Positions 51,653 through 59,675 of a stretch of 64,000 nucleotides of DNA are shown in pieces (position 1 is the stretch's first letter; every line of letters starts with the position of its first letter). The notes under the pieces were generated by a model, which ran no database searches, was not told the origin of the DNA, and saw only the letters and a list, made by a program, of their open reading frames with translations. The position numbers were made by a program, and so were the translations under genes. Location: contig UQVH01000010.1 in the NCBI GenBank assembly GCA_900544535.1, forward strand, positions 38,046-102,045. Reading direction: 5' to 3'. This DNA is from an uncultured Bacteroidales bacterium. Its GTDB lineage: Bacteria; Bacteroidota; Bacteroidia; Bacteroidales; Muribaculaceae.

Positions 51653-54466
51653 ATGGAGAAACGCCTCTTCCTGCTCGATGCCTACGCACTGATCTACCGC
51701 GCCTACTATGCCCTGATCCGTTCGCCCCGCTTCACCGGCAACGGCTTCAACACGTCGGCGGTGTTCGGTTTCTGCAATACCCTCGACGAACTTCTGCGCA
51801 AGGAAAATCCGTCGCACATAGCCGTGTGCTTCGACCCTTCCGGACCTACATTCCGCCACAAGGAATTCGCCGACTACAAGGCCAACCGCGACAAGCAGCC
51901 GGAAGACATCACAGCATCCGTCCCCTATATCAAACGTATCCTCGAAGCCTACCGGATTCCCGTGATCGAGGTCAAGGGCTACGAGGCCGACGACGTCATA
52001 GGCACCCTTGCCAAACGCGCTGCGTCGGAGGGCTATGACACCTACATGATGACCCCCGACAAGGACTACGGCCAGCTGGTTGACGAGCATATCTTCATGT
52101 ATCGCCCGGCGCTCCGCGGCGAAGGGTTCGAAATACGCGACACGACCAAAGTCTGCGAGCGCTACGGCATAGCGCGCCCCTCGCAGGTGATCGACCTCCT
52201 GGCGCTGGAGGGCGACGTCTCCGACAACATCCCCGGCTGTCCGGGCGTGGGAGAAAAGACCGCCCGCACTCTGATCGAGACCTGGGGATCTGTCGAAAAT
52301 CTTCTCGACAACACCGACTCTCTCAAAGGCGCCCTCCAGAAAAAGGTCAGGGAAAACGCCGATCAGATACGCCTCTCGAAATATCTCGCGACCATCAAGA
52401 CCGATGTGCCCGTCGACATCGCCATCGACTCTCTCGAACGCCGTCCGATGGACATCGACAAGCTGCTTGAGGTCTATGGCGAACTGGAGTTCCGCACTCT
52501 CGCCGCCCGTCTGAAGGCCGGCGCCAAAAGCCGTCAGGAAAACGAGAGTCCCAAGGCATCCGCAGCATCCCCGGCCGAAGGGACCGGTGCCACAGCACAG
52601 GCTGCCGACAACAGCGGCATGGGATCGCTCTTTGATCTTCCTGAGGAAACTGCACCGGAAGCCGACGGACTCACTCAGGCTTGCGAAGCGCGCGATTACC
52701 GCCTGCTGACAAGTGCCGCCGAACTTGCGGAGGCCGTCAGCGAAATAGCTTCGGCCCAATGGTTCGGCGCATCGTTCTACGCCGTCGGCGAGGAAGCAAT
52801 GACGGCCCGCTGGTCAGGACTGGCCTTAGCTGTCAAAGAGTGTGAGGGATGGTTCGTCGAACTTCCTGTCGACGATCCCGAACGCAAAGCCGAGATGCTC
52901 GCCGTGATCTCACCGCTTTTCACCGGCAGCGCCACAATGGTGAGCCACGACGTAAAACGCGGCTACCTGCTGCTGAAAAACGCCGGAATCAATCTGACCG
53001 CGCCATATTTCGACACCTCCGTGGCCCACTATCTGATCGACCCGGAGATGAAACACGAGCTGCGCTATGTTGTGGCCAAATATCTGCACTTCGAACTGAC
53101 CGGAGTAGCCCCCGACATGAAACCGGGCCATCCGAAAGCAGCCCTGACAACCGAGGCTGCAATGGCACGTTACTGCGAGGAAGCCGATCTCGCCCTGCGC
53201 CTGCGCGCCCCTCTGAGCGAAGAGATTGCCGGACGCGAGATGACACCGCTCCTGACCGATGTGGAATTCCCGCTGATCAGAGTGCTTGCCGAAATGGAAT
53301 TCACAGGCGTAAGAATCGACGCCAATGTGCTCACCGACCTCTCGGCCCGTCTCAAAGAACGTATCCGCGGACTGGAAGAGGAGGCCTACGAAATGGCAGG
53401 CGGTCCGTTCAACATCGGTTCGCCCGCCCAGGTGGGCATGGTGCTCTTCGAACGCCTCAACATCGACCCGAAAGCCAAGAAAACGGCCCGCGGATCATAC
53501 TCGACCACCGAGCAGATCCTTGAAAAATATGCGCCGAAAGTGCCGTTGGTGAGCCTCATTCTCAAGATCCGCCGTCTGAAAAAGTTAGTGACGACCTATC
53601 TCGACGCCCTCCCCGCCCTGGTCAACCCGAAAACCGGAAAGATCCACACCTCCTACAATCAGACAGTCACCGCCACGGGCCGCATCTCCTCGACCAATCC
53701 CAACCTCCAGAATATCCCCGTCCGCACCGACGAGGGACGCGAGATACGCCGCGCTTTCATCGCCGACCCCGGCGACCTGATCATGAGCGCCGACTATTCT
53801 CAGATCGAGCTGCGGCTGATTGCCGACCTCTCGGCTGACCGCGACATGATCGACGGCTTCCTCTCCGGCGACGACATCCACCGCATCACCGCATCGAAAA
53901 TCTACGGTGTGCCGCTCGAAGAAGTCACCGAAGATCAGCGCCGCCATGCCAAGACCGCCAATTTCGGCATAATTTACGGCATCTCGGCCTTCGGCCTCTC
54001 GGAACGCCTCGGCATTGCCCGCGCCGAAGCCAAGAAGCTGATAGACGGCTATTTCGCCACCTATCCCCACATCCGCGACTATCTTGCCAAAGCCGTGGAG
54101 ACTGCCCGCGAGCAGGGCTATGTCAGCACACGCATGGGGCGCCGCCGCTATCTGCCCGACATCAACTCGCGCAATGCCGTAGTCCGCGGCTATGCCGAAC
54201 GCAATGCCGTCAATGCCCCGATCCAGGGCTCGGCCGCCGATATAATAAAGGTGGCTATGGTCAGCATCTTCAACGAGATGGAGTCCCGCGGCCTGCGGTC
54301 GAGAATGCTGATGCAGGTCCACGACGAACTTGTGTTCAACATTGTCCCCGACGAGTTGGAGGAGATGCGTGCCCTCGTGACCGCCCATATGGAAAACGCC
54401 TATCACGGAGCCGTGCCGCTGACCGTGTCGGCCGGAGTAGCCGACAACTGGCTCGGAGCACACTGA
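51653..54466 (+). CDS. polA: DNA polymerase I, with a degenerate proofreading domain
   Basis: 937 residues. The 5' nuclease domain (1-~285) is intact: LLDAYALIYRA, FRHKEFADYKANR, GYEADDVIGT, TPDKDYGQL, LEGDVSDNIPG. A low-complexity Ala/Glu linker follows (~290-340). The polymerase domain has motif A MSADYSQIELR, motif B RRHAKTANFGIIYG and motif C QVHDELVF. The central 3'-5' exonuclease domain lacks its metal ligands: the exo I Asp-x-Glu site reads WFGASFY (370-376), the exo II KYD reads KRG (435-437), and the exo III Asp is replaced in YCEEAD (507-512). The enzyme should replicate and process Okazaki fragments without proofreading. Confidence 0.95.
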   Translation: MEKRLFLLDAYALIYRAYYALIRSPRFTGNGFNTSAVFGFCNTLDELLRKENPSHIAVCFDPSGPTFRHKEFADYKANRDKQPEDITASVPYIKRILEAYRIPVIEVKGYEADDVIGTLAKRAASEGYDTYMMTPDKDYGQLVDEHIFMYRPALRGEGFEIRDTTKVCERYGIARPSQVIDLLALEGDVSDNIPGCPGVGEKTARTLIETWGSVENLLDNTDSLKGALQKKVRENADQIRLSKYLATIKTDVPVDIAIDSLERRPMDIDKLLEVYGELEFRTLAARLKAGAKSRQENESPKASAASPAEGTGATAQAADNSGMGSLFDLPEETAPEADGLTQACEARDYRLLTSAAELAEAVSEIASAQWFGASFYAVGEEAMTARWSGLALAVKECEGWFVELPVDDPERKAEMLAVISPLFTGSATMVSHDVKRGYLLLKNAGINLTAPYFDTSVAHYLIDPEMKHELRYVVAKYLHFELTGVAPDMKPGHPKAALTTEAAMARYCEEADLALRLRAPLSEEIAGREMTPLLTDVEFPLIRVLAEMEFTGVRIDANVLTDLSARLKERIRGLEEEAYEMAGGPFNIGSPAQVGMVLFERLNIDPKAKKTARGSYSTTEQILEKYAPKVPLVSLILKIRRLKKLVTTYLDALPALVNPKTGKIHTSYNQTVTATGRISSTNPNLQNIPVRTDEGREIRRAFIADPGDLIMSADYSQIELRLIADLSADRDMIDGFLSGDDIHRITASKIYGVPLEEVTEDQRRHAKTANFGIIYGISAFGLSERLGIARAEAKKLIDGYFATYPHIRDYLAKAVETAREQGYVSTRMGRRRYLPDINSRNAVVRGYAERNAVNAPIQGSAADIIKVAMVSIFNEMESRGLRSRMLMQVHDELVFNIVPDELEEMRALVTAHMENAYHGAVPLTVSAGVADNWLGAH

Positions 54467-54530
54467 CAAGGAGCCATCCCACCTTATATATAATATATAA
54501 CCGAAAACAATATCTCACAATCAGACAAAT

Positions 54531-54851
54531 ATGACACCGGAAGAAAAACTCAAGATTGAAGAACGCATCGTCACGATGCTCAAGACGGTCTATGACCCCG
54601 AAATCCCGGTCGACATCTATAACCTCGGACTCATCTACAACATCGACCTCGACGACGACGGCAATCTGAAGATCGACATGACCCTGACGGCACCCAACTG
54701 TCCGGCAGCCGATTTCCTTGTCGACGACGCCCGCATCAAACTCGAAAGCATCGAAGGGATCAAGAGCGTCGACATCCGCATAGTCTTCGAACCCGAATGG
54801 ACCAAAGACATGATGACTGAAGAGGCCAAACTCGACCTCGGATTTCTCTGA
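54531..54851 (+). CDS. SufT-like DUF59 / MIP18 family protein (iron-sulfur cluster assembly)
   Basis: 106 residues, a single DUF59 domain: TVYDPEIPVDIYNLGLIY (residues ~18-36) and the Cys-containing loop TLTAPNCPAAD (~51-61), followed by EPEWTKDMM. Proteins of this type help mature Fe-S enzymes. No suf genes are adjacent. It lies between polA and lpxH, all in the same direction. Confidence 0.87.
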   Translation: MTPEEKLKIEERIVTMLKTVYDPEIPVDIYNLGLIYNIDLDDDGNLKIDMTLTAPNCPAADFLVDDARIKLESIEGIKSVDIRIVFEPEWTKDMMTEEAKLDLGFL

Positions 54852-54892
54852 CAGAAAATTTGCCGGAAAGCCTCCGCACAAAGATTTTCACA

Positions 54893-55645
54893 GTGAACAG
54901 ACGCGACAAGACATATTTCATCAGCGACCTCCATCTCGGAGCATCCTACATCAGCGATCCGTGCGCACACGAACGGCGCGTGGTACGCTTCCTTGAGTCC
55001 ATAGCCACGGACTGCCGCCATCTCTATCTTTTGGGCGACATTCTGGACTTCTGGTGGGAATACCGCAACGTCGTGCCCCGCGGCTTCGTCAGATTTTTCG
55101 GAGCCCTCGCCCGTCTGGCTGACAGCGGTGTGGAGATCATCTGGCTCAAAGGCAACCACGACATCTGGATTTTCGACTATCTTCCCGCGGAGATAGGACT
55201 TAAAGTCCACGACGGCGCTCTGATCACCGAAATCGGCGGACGACGTTTCTTTCTGGAGCATGGTGACGGCGTAGGGCGACTCCCCTGGTCGTTCCGCCGG
55301 CTTCGGGCGCTCTTCCGCTCGCACATAGCCCAGCGGCTCTACGCCGCCATCCACCCGCGCTGGACCGTAGGCTTCGCCCACTCATGGTCGTCGCATTCGC
55401 GCAAACAGGGAGGCTACACAGCCCCCGAAAGCGCCGGCGACGCGCTCGTGGAATTTGCAGACCGCTACAACAGCGACCCTTCCAATCCGAAAGTCGACTA
55501 TTTCATTTTCGGGCATTGTCACATTTTACTGCGAAAGCCGGTAGCCGAGGGCGCCGAAGTGATCATTTTGGGTGACTGGATCAGCCGTTTCAGCTATGCG
55601 GTATGGGACGGTTCGACCCTCGCGACCCGCATTTTCGAGGACTGA
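54893..55645 (+). CDS. lpxH: UDP-2,3-diacylglucosamine diphosphatase LpxH
   Basis: Cleaves UDP-2,3-diacylglucosamine to lipid X, the fourth step of lipid A synthesis, at the inner membrane surface. Calcineurin-like metallophosphatase motifs in order: ISDLHLG, LGDILDFWWEY, KGNHDIW, EHGDGVG and FGHCH. The start is uncertain: GTG at 54893 gives 250 residues beginning MNRRDKTYFISDLHLG; a TTG at 54860 would add 11 residues. Neither has a clear Shine-Dalgarno. It follows the DUF59 gene closely. Confidence 0.88.
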   Translation: MNRRDKTYFISDLHLGASYISDPCAHERRVVRFLESIATDCRHLYLLGDILDFWWEYRNVVPRGFVRFFGALARLADSGVEIIWLKGNHDIWIFDYLPAEIGLKVHDGALITEIGGRRFFLEHGDGVGRLPWSFRRLRALFRSHIAQRLYAAIHPRWTVGFAHSWSSHSRKQGGYTAPESAGDALVEFADRYNSDPSNPKVDYFIFGHCHILLRKPVAEGAEVIILGDWISRFSYAVWDGSTLATRIFED

Positions 55646-55800
55646 AAAATCAAAAAAGTTTACTCCATTAACATAGTTTAAATTTGCTAAAGCATATTTC
55701 ACATAAACGTAAGCATCTGATTTTCAGCTCAAATCGAGTCTATTTTGCAATAATTGCAAATTCTTTGATATAAAATTATGTTGGAAAACATATAGATTTA
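55646..55800. other. AT-rich intergenic stretch with a possible promoter and a 17-bp palindrome
   Basis: No ORF. It holds a -7-like TAAATTTG at 55679-55686 on the plus strand with no gene or terminator to match, and a perfect 8-1-8 palindrome TTTGCAATAATTGCAAA at 55744-55760 that could be a regulator site for the promoter at 55825. Confidence 0.4.
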
Positions 55801-55832
55801 TTTGCCGGGGGTCAAATCTTGCCATACCTTTG
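55801..55832 (+). promoter_or_regulatory. Promoter of candidate small RNA
   Basis: TTTG (55801-55804), 20 nt spacer, TACCTTTG (55825-55832). A full-strength Bacteroidota promoter with no protein gene behind it before the hairpin at 55891. Confidence 0.75.
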
Positions 55833-55838
55833 CATCAC

Positions 55839-55928
55839 GAACCTAAAACAATCTTTTTTACCTTAGAAATTGTACCTATTGGAAACTCATAAACGGGAGC
55901 CGCGCGAAGCTGCTCCCGTTTAATTTTA
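55839..55928 (+). ncRNA. Candidate small RNA (~90 nt)
   Basis: A stretch bounded by a consensus promoter on the left and an intrinsic terminator on the right, with no ORF of meaningful length. The body has a T-run then CCTTAGAAATTGTACC and GGAAACTC. The layout (promoter, about 90 nt, terminator) resembles the Bacteroidales-1 RNA family, which was defined by just such limits, but I cannot confirm membership from sequence alone. It lies 195 bp before the perR start, with perR's own promoter in between. Confidence 0.6.
55891..55921 (+). terminator. Terminator of the candidate small RNA
   Basis: Perfect 10-bp stem AAACGGGAGC (55891-55900) with GCTCCCGTTT (55912-55921), an 11-nt loop, and a U-rich tail (AATTTTAT). 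Confidence 0.85.
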
Positions 55929-56013
55929 TACAATCCGACATAAATTCGAAATCACACGCAAACCGCGGCAAAGCTCATTTTTAAAAATTTAACATCCTCA
56001 GTCAAAAAAACAC

Positions 56014-56044
56014 TTGCATATTTGAAATAAACAGTCTATCTTTG
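56014..56044 (+). promoter_or_regulatory. perR promoter
   Basis: TTG (56014-56016), 20 nt spacer, TATCTTTG (56037-56044). Transcription should begin near 56051, leaving a leader of about 70 nt that opens with the palindromic operator. Confidence 0.75.
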
Positions 56045-56058
56045 TACTCAAATTAAAC

Positions 56059-56073
56059 TTGTAATTATTACAA
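56059..56073. promoter_or_regulatory. PerR/Fur-type operator, perfect 7-1-7 palindrome
   Basis: TTGTAATTATTACAA is an exact 7-1-7 inverted repeat, very close to the PerR box TTATAATnATTATAA. It lies about 8 bp after the predicted transcription start of perR, which is ideal for autorepression. Confidence 0.75.
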
Positions 56074-56122
56074 ATTTAAAAGCGTTCCCAAACAATATTA
56101 ATTACCATCAATCATCCCCACG

Positions 56123-56569
56123 ATGAAGTGTTACAGTTTCACCACCCAGGAGGTACTTGACATCCTCTCGACCAACGGCGTTAAGCCTTCGGCGCAGCGA
56201 ATGATCATCCTGCGTTTCCTGATGGAAAACCGCATCCACCCCACCGTTGAGGAAATCTACAAGGCCCTCCAGCCCGAAAACCCGACACTGTCACGCACAA
56301 CGGTCTACAACACCCTGCGCCTTTTGGCCGAAGCAACGATAATACGCTGCATTGAAACCGGAATCAACGGTGCACGATGGGACTACTCTCAGCACGATCA
56401 CGCCCATTTTCTCTGCACCGTCTGCGGCCGTGTGACTGACGTCGACTTCACAATGCCCGCATCACTTCCGATGCCGGCCCCCGGCTACCGGGTCCACTCG
56501 GCCGACGTGATTTTCCGCGGGACCTGCCCCGAATGCGCAGCCCGCGCCTCACAAGCCACAGCCGTCTGA
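56123..56569 (+). CDS. perR: Peroxide-sensing repressor PerR (Fur family)
   Basis: 148 residues. Winged-helix part with AQRMIILRFL and TTVYNTLRLL, then a metal-binding C-terminal part. The five regulatory-metal ligands of PerR all appear conserved: His39 (IHPTVEEIYKAL), Asp87, His93, His95 and Asp106 (GRVTD). Asp rather than Glu at the last site marks PerR over Fur. The structural zinc Cys pairs are CTVC (98/101) and CPEC (135/138). Fe-loaded PerR is inactivated by peroxide through His oxidation. The gene is followed by reverse rubrerythrin, a peroxide-removing enzyme, and preceded by a PerR-like box. Confidence 0.93.
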   Translation: MKCYSFTTQEVLDILSTNGVKPSAQRMIILRFLMENRIHPTVEEIYKALQPENPTLSRTTVYNTLRLLAEATIIRCIETGINGARWDYSQHDHAHFLCTVCGRVTDVDFTMPASLPMPAPGYRVHSADVIFRGTCPECAARASQATAV

Positions 56570-56643
56570 ACTCCGGCCACTGTCTGACAATAAAAACAAA
56601 AAAATATATTTATCGTATAATCATCTAAAAGTTCAAATCAATT

Positions 56644-57195
56644 ATGAAAAAGAAATTCATCTGCACCGTTTGCGGTTACGTTCACGAAGGTGACGAAGCA
56701 CCCGAAATCTGCCCCCTCTGCAAAGCTCCCCGCTCAAAATTCAAAGAACTTGACGAAAGCGCAGCTCTCGAATTCGTGACCGAACACGTGATCGGCATCG
56801 CCAAAGATACCGACGACGAAATGAAAGCCGATCTCCGCGCTCACTTTGAAGGCGAATGCTCGGAAGTAGGTATGTATCTTGCCATGTCACGCCAGGCCGA
56901 CCGCGAAGGCTATCCCGAAATCGCCGAAGCTTTCAAGCGCTACGCTATCGAAGAAGCCGAACACGCATCGAAATTTGCCGAACTCCTCGGTGAATGCGTA
57001 TGGTCGACCAAAGAAAACCTCGAAAAGCGCATGGCAGCCGAGGCCGGAGCCAACGCCGACAAGATGCGTATCGCCCGCCGCGCCAAAGAACTCAACCTTG
57101 ATGCAATCCACGACACCGTTCATGAAATGGCTAAAGACGAAGCCCGTCACGGTCAGGGTTTCCAGGGTCTCTACAACCGTTATTTCAAGAAATAA
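56644..57195 (+). CDS. Reverse rubrerythrin (NADH peroxidase-type)
   Basis: 183 residues. Rubredoxin-like domain at the N-terminus, with Cys7/10 (CTVC) and Cys23/26 (CPLC), followed by the diiron ferritin-like domain (motifs ECSEVGMYLAMSRQ, AIEEAEHASKF with Glu-x-x-His, and KDEARHGQGF). In classical rubrerythrin the order is the opposite, so this is the reverse type known from anaerobes as an oxygen-induced NADH:peroxide reductase. It lies 74 bp after perR, a regulator-target pair, and ends at a strong terminator. Confidence 0.93.
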   Translation: MKKKFICTVCGYVHEGDEAPEICPLCKAPRSKFKELDESAALEFVTEHVIGIAKDTDDEMKADLRAHFEGECSEVGMYLAMSRQADREGYPEIAEAFKRYAIEEAEHASKFAELLGECVWSTKENLEKRMAAEAGANADKMRIARRAKELNLDAIHDTVHEMAKDEARHGQGFQGLYNRYFKK

Positions 57196-57236
57196 GTCTC
57201 TCTGAGATTTCGATATAGAAAAATACACGTTGCTTG

Positions 57237-57284
57237 AAGGGGGTGTATCAAAAAAGCGCTATATTTTTTTGATGCACCCCCTTT
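57237..57284 (+). terminator. Intrinsic terminator after reverse rubrerythrin
   Basis: AAGGGGGTGTATCAAAAAA pairs with TTTTTTGATGCACCCCCTTT (57237-57255 with 57265-57284, one mismatch), followed by further T. Ends the perR-rubrerythrin unit. Confidence 0.88.
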
Positions 57285-57382
57285 TTCAATACGCGCAAGT
57301 CCGTCAGTCATAAATAATGTTAATTTACATTAATGCGCTGATTATTTTGTAACAGAGTTGTGGACAATTTGTAACTATGTTG

Positions 57383-57390
57383 TAACTTTG
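57383..57390 (+). promoter_or_regulatory. Promoter -7 element (TAACTTTG) of the M28 peptidase gene
   Basis: TAnnTTTG 83 bp before the ATG at 57473, with a TTG 22 nt upstream. Confidence 0.6.
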
Positions 57391-57472
57391 CAGGACAATA
57401 CCGCCACTGTATCATGAATGACACAGCCGCATCTGCAAATCACACATTGTAGAGTAACATAGAAGGAGTTAC

Positions 57473-58486
57473 ATGAAACGATTTTTTTATGCCGCAGTGA
57501 TTTGCGCAGCAATCGCTGTCGCAGCCATAGCCTGCAAAACCTCATCGAAAACAGACCGGAACGACAAGACAAACACCGCCCAGCGGCTGAAAGCTCCTGT
57601 CTCGTTCAACCGGGACAGCGCCTATGCCTACGTGCGCCGTCAGGTGGCCATGGGCCCGCGGGTTTCAGGCACACCCGGCAACATGAAATGCCGCGACTAT
57701 ATTGTTTCCGAACTCAACCGCCACGGAGCCAAAAACATCAATGTGCAGACCGGCGAAGTCAAGGCTTTCAACGGAGATGTCCTCCCCATCGGCAACATCA
57801 TGGGATCATATCGTCCCGAACTCAAGGACCGACTGCTGCTGCTCGCTCATTACGACACCCGCCCCTGGGCCGACTCGGACGTCAATGAAGAAAACCGTAT
57901 GAAACCCGTGCTCGGAGCCAACGACGGCGCAAGCGGAGTGGCCGTCCTCCTCGAAATCGGCCGTCAGCTCAACCAGTCGGAAGCCCCCGTCGGAGTCGAT
58001 CTGCTTTTTGTCGACGCCGAAGACTACGGACAGGCCTCCGGCTTCTCATCCCACGACTCCACCTGGTGCCTCGGCACACAATACTGGATCGAGAACATGC
58101 CATATGCCTCCGACTCGCTCCCACGCTATGCCATCCTCTTCGACATGGTCGGCGGTGTCGGCGCCAAATTCCACCGTGAATTTTTCTCCGATTCCGATGC
58201 CCGCAAAGTCGTGGACAAAGTATGGTCCGTGGCCGAACGCTCAGGTTTCGGCGACCGCTTCATCAACAAGAGCGGCGGCTCGGTTGTTGACGACCACATC
58301 TTCCTGAACAAAGCCGGAATCCCCGCCATCGACATCATCGAGACAAAGAACGACGAGACTGGCTCGTTCGCCCCCACCTGGCACACCGTCAACGACAATC
58401 TCGACCACATCGACCCCTCGGCCATGCAGGCCGCAGGCCAGACTGTCCTCAATCTGATATACAACGAGATCCAGTGCGTCGAATAA
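57473..58486 (+). CDS. M28 family peptidase / glutaminyl-peptide cyclotransferase-like lipoprotein
   Basis: 337 residues. Lipobox AIAC (Cys about 21). The Zn-dependent M28 fold is shown by LLLAHYDTRPWAD (His/Asp ligands, ~123), GANDGASGVAVLLE (Asp ligand), LFVDAEDYG (Glu pair) and late HTVNDNLDHID (His ligand). The short, single-domain form with the WCLGTQYW segment resembles secreted glutaminyl cyclases, which convert N-terminal Gln to pyroglutamate; an aminopeptidase role is the alternative. It stands alone between two terminators. Confidence 0.86.
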   Translation: MKRFFYAAVICAAIAVAAIACKTSSKTDRNDKTNTAQRLKAPVSFNRDSAYAYVRRQVAMGPRVSGTPGNMKCRDYIVSELNRHGAKNINVQTGEVKAFNGDVLPIGNIMGSYRPELKDRLLLLAHYDTRPWADSDVNEENRMKPVLGANDGASGVAVLLEIGRQLNQSEAPVGVDLLFVDAEDYGQASGFSSHDSTWCLGTQYWIENMPYASDSLPRYAILFDMVGGVGAKFHREFFSDSDARKVVDKVWSVAERSGFGDRFINKSGGSVVDDHIFLNKAGIPAIDIIETKNDETGSFAPTWHTVNDNLDHIDPSAMQAAGQTVLNLIYNEIQCVE

Positions 58487-58518
58487 ACCTCTGATAAATC
58501 CGGAGCATAAAAAAAATT

Positions 58519-58552
58519 GCAGGGAGCTTTCCGCGGACGGAAAGCTCCCTGC
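58519..58552. terminator. Bidirectional intrinsic terminator
   Basis: Perfect 15-bp stem GCAGGGAGCTTTCCG / CGGAAAGCTCCCTGC with a 4-nt loop, A-run on the left and a T-containing right flank. It serves the convergent M28 and OmpA-like genes. Confidence 0.9.
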
Positions 58553-58610
58553 TTCTGTATACGATAGGGAATTGATGATTTTTCAATCGTCTGCCGGAAA
58601 CACCTCTCAG

Positions 58611-59312
58611 TTATTTGAGGGTCCCGTTATTGGCCTGTTCGATCATCTCCTTGCTTGCGGTGATGTAGATCTCCACGCGGCGGTTCTGCGCACGGCCTTC
58701 GGCAGTGGCGTTCGAGGCGATATAGTCCTGCATCGGCAGACCCTCGGCCGAAAGACGGGTAGCCTGCACACCGCTGTTGAGCAGATAGTTGCGCACGGCG
58801 TCGGCACGTCCGTTGGCCACGCGCTCGTTCACCTGAAGTGTGCCGGTGTCATCGGTGTAGCCGTAGATCTGCACGTTGGTGCCGGGGTTGTTGATGAGCG
58901 AGGCAGCAAACTTGCTCAGGTCGGTGCGGGCGTTTGCGCTCAGAGTGGTGCCGTTGGTCGGGAAAAGGATGCCACCGTTGAAAGTCACCTGAATTGCCTG
59001 GAGACCGTTTTCGTCAGTCACCTGCTTGATTTCGGCCTGTTTGGCCAGCTCGGCCTGAAGTTCAGCCTGCTGCTTGTCCATCTTCTTGCCGATGAGCACA
59101 CCTGCGCCTGCGCCTACCGCGGCACCGATGGCCGTACCGATGGCAGCGCCTTTGCCGCCGCCGATGAGTGCGCCGAGGCCGGCACCGAGAGCCGCACCGC
59201 CGCCGCCGCCGATGGCTGCGCCTTTGCCCGTGTTAGTCCATGAAGAACATCCCGTGGAGAGAAGCACACAGAGTGCCATTGCAGGAATTCCTAATGCTTT
59301 TGCGAGTTTCAT
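58611..59312 (-). CDS. OmpA-family lipoprotein with glycine-zipper domain (YiaD-like)
   Basis: 233 residues. Lipobox STGC (Cys about 22), a glycine zipper (~30-77, repeats of GAAIG and GAGLGALIGGG), a short coiled segment (KKMDKQQAELQAELAKQAEIK) and a C-terminal OmpA domain with the peptidoglycan-binding signature (YTDDTGTLQVNERVANGRADAVRNYL split over ~155-180, and GRAQNRRVEIYI). It should link the outer membrane to peptidoglycan. Single-gene unit with its own promoter. Confidence 0.92.
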   Translation of the reverse strand: MKLAKALGIPAMALCVLLSTGCSSWTNTGKGAAIGGGGGAALGAGLGALIGGGKGAAIGTAIGAAVGAGAGVLIGKKMDKQQAELQAELAKQAEIKQVTDENGLQAIQVTFNGGILFPTNGTTLSANARTDLSKFAASLINNPGTNVQIYGYTDDTGTLQVNERVANGRADAVRNYLLNSGVQATRLSAEGLPMQDYIASNATAEGRAQNRRVEIYITASKEMIEQANNGTLK

Positions 59313-59353
59313 TGCTTTTATTTTTTAATTTAAGTTAATGTGTTAATTCGACG

Positions 59354-59385
59354 CAAAAATAGGAAATTCCCTCAACATATCCCAA
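59354..59385 (-). promoter_or_regulatory. Promoter of the OmpA-like lipoprotein
   Basis: Minus strand: TTG (59383-59385), 21 nt spacer, TATTTTTG (59354-59361), about 42 bp before the ATG at 59312. Confidence 0.7.
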
Positions 59386-59675
59386 TAAAATCTACGATCG
59401 GGTCTGTTTTGCAGCTTTCCGGCGTCTACAATAAATAATACACCCGACAAAGCCATAAAGTTTTTCGTCCTGACTGTGATCTTTGACAAAAATTTCTTAA
59501 TTTTGTCATCAGTTATGGTTGACGTCAAATCCTTCCGTCGGCATGACTGGCACCGGTCAGCGAAAGCTGCGCGTCTAAAACGAAGGTTAACCTTAAATTT
59601 TTTGCCTTGCGCGCCTGAAAAGCAATCACCCTACAACCTTCCTGCGCGCAGGTGTCCGATTTTTTTGGCTTTCTT
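59386..59675. other. Intergenic leader region of the EamA transporter
   Basis: About 290 bp without a convincing gene. It contains a -7 element TAATTTTG (59498-59505, plus strand), giving a leader of ~165 nt, the perfect 12-bp palindrome AAGGTTAACCTT (59583-59594) followed by a T-run, and a second palindrome CCTGCGCGCAGG (59640-59651) also followed by a T-run near 59660. The two could be attenuator hairpins or operator sites. Confidence 0.45.

Noticed and set aside
56590..56643. A second PerR box before reverse rubrerythrin (TTATCGTATAA region).
   Set aside because: Only a 4-3-4 inverted repeat; too weak to call next to the perfect palindrome before perR.
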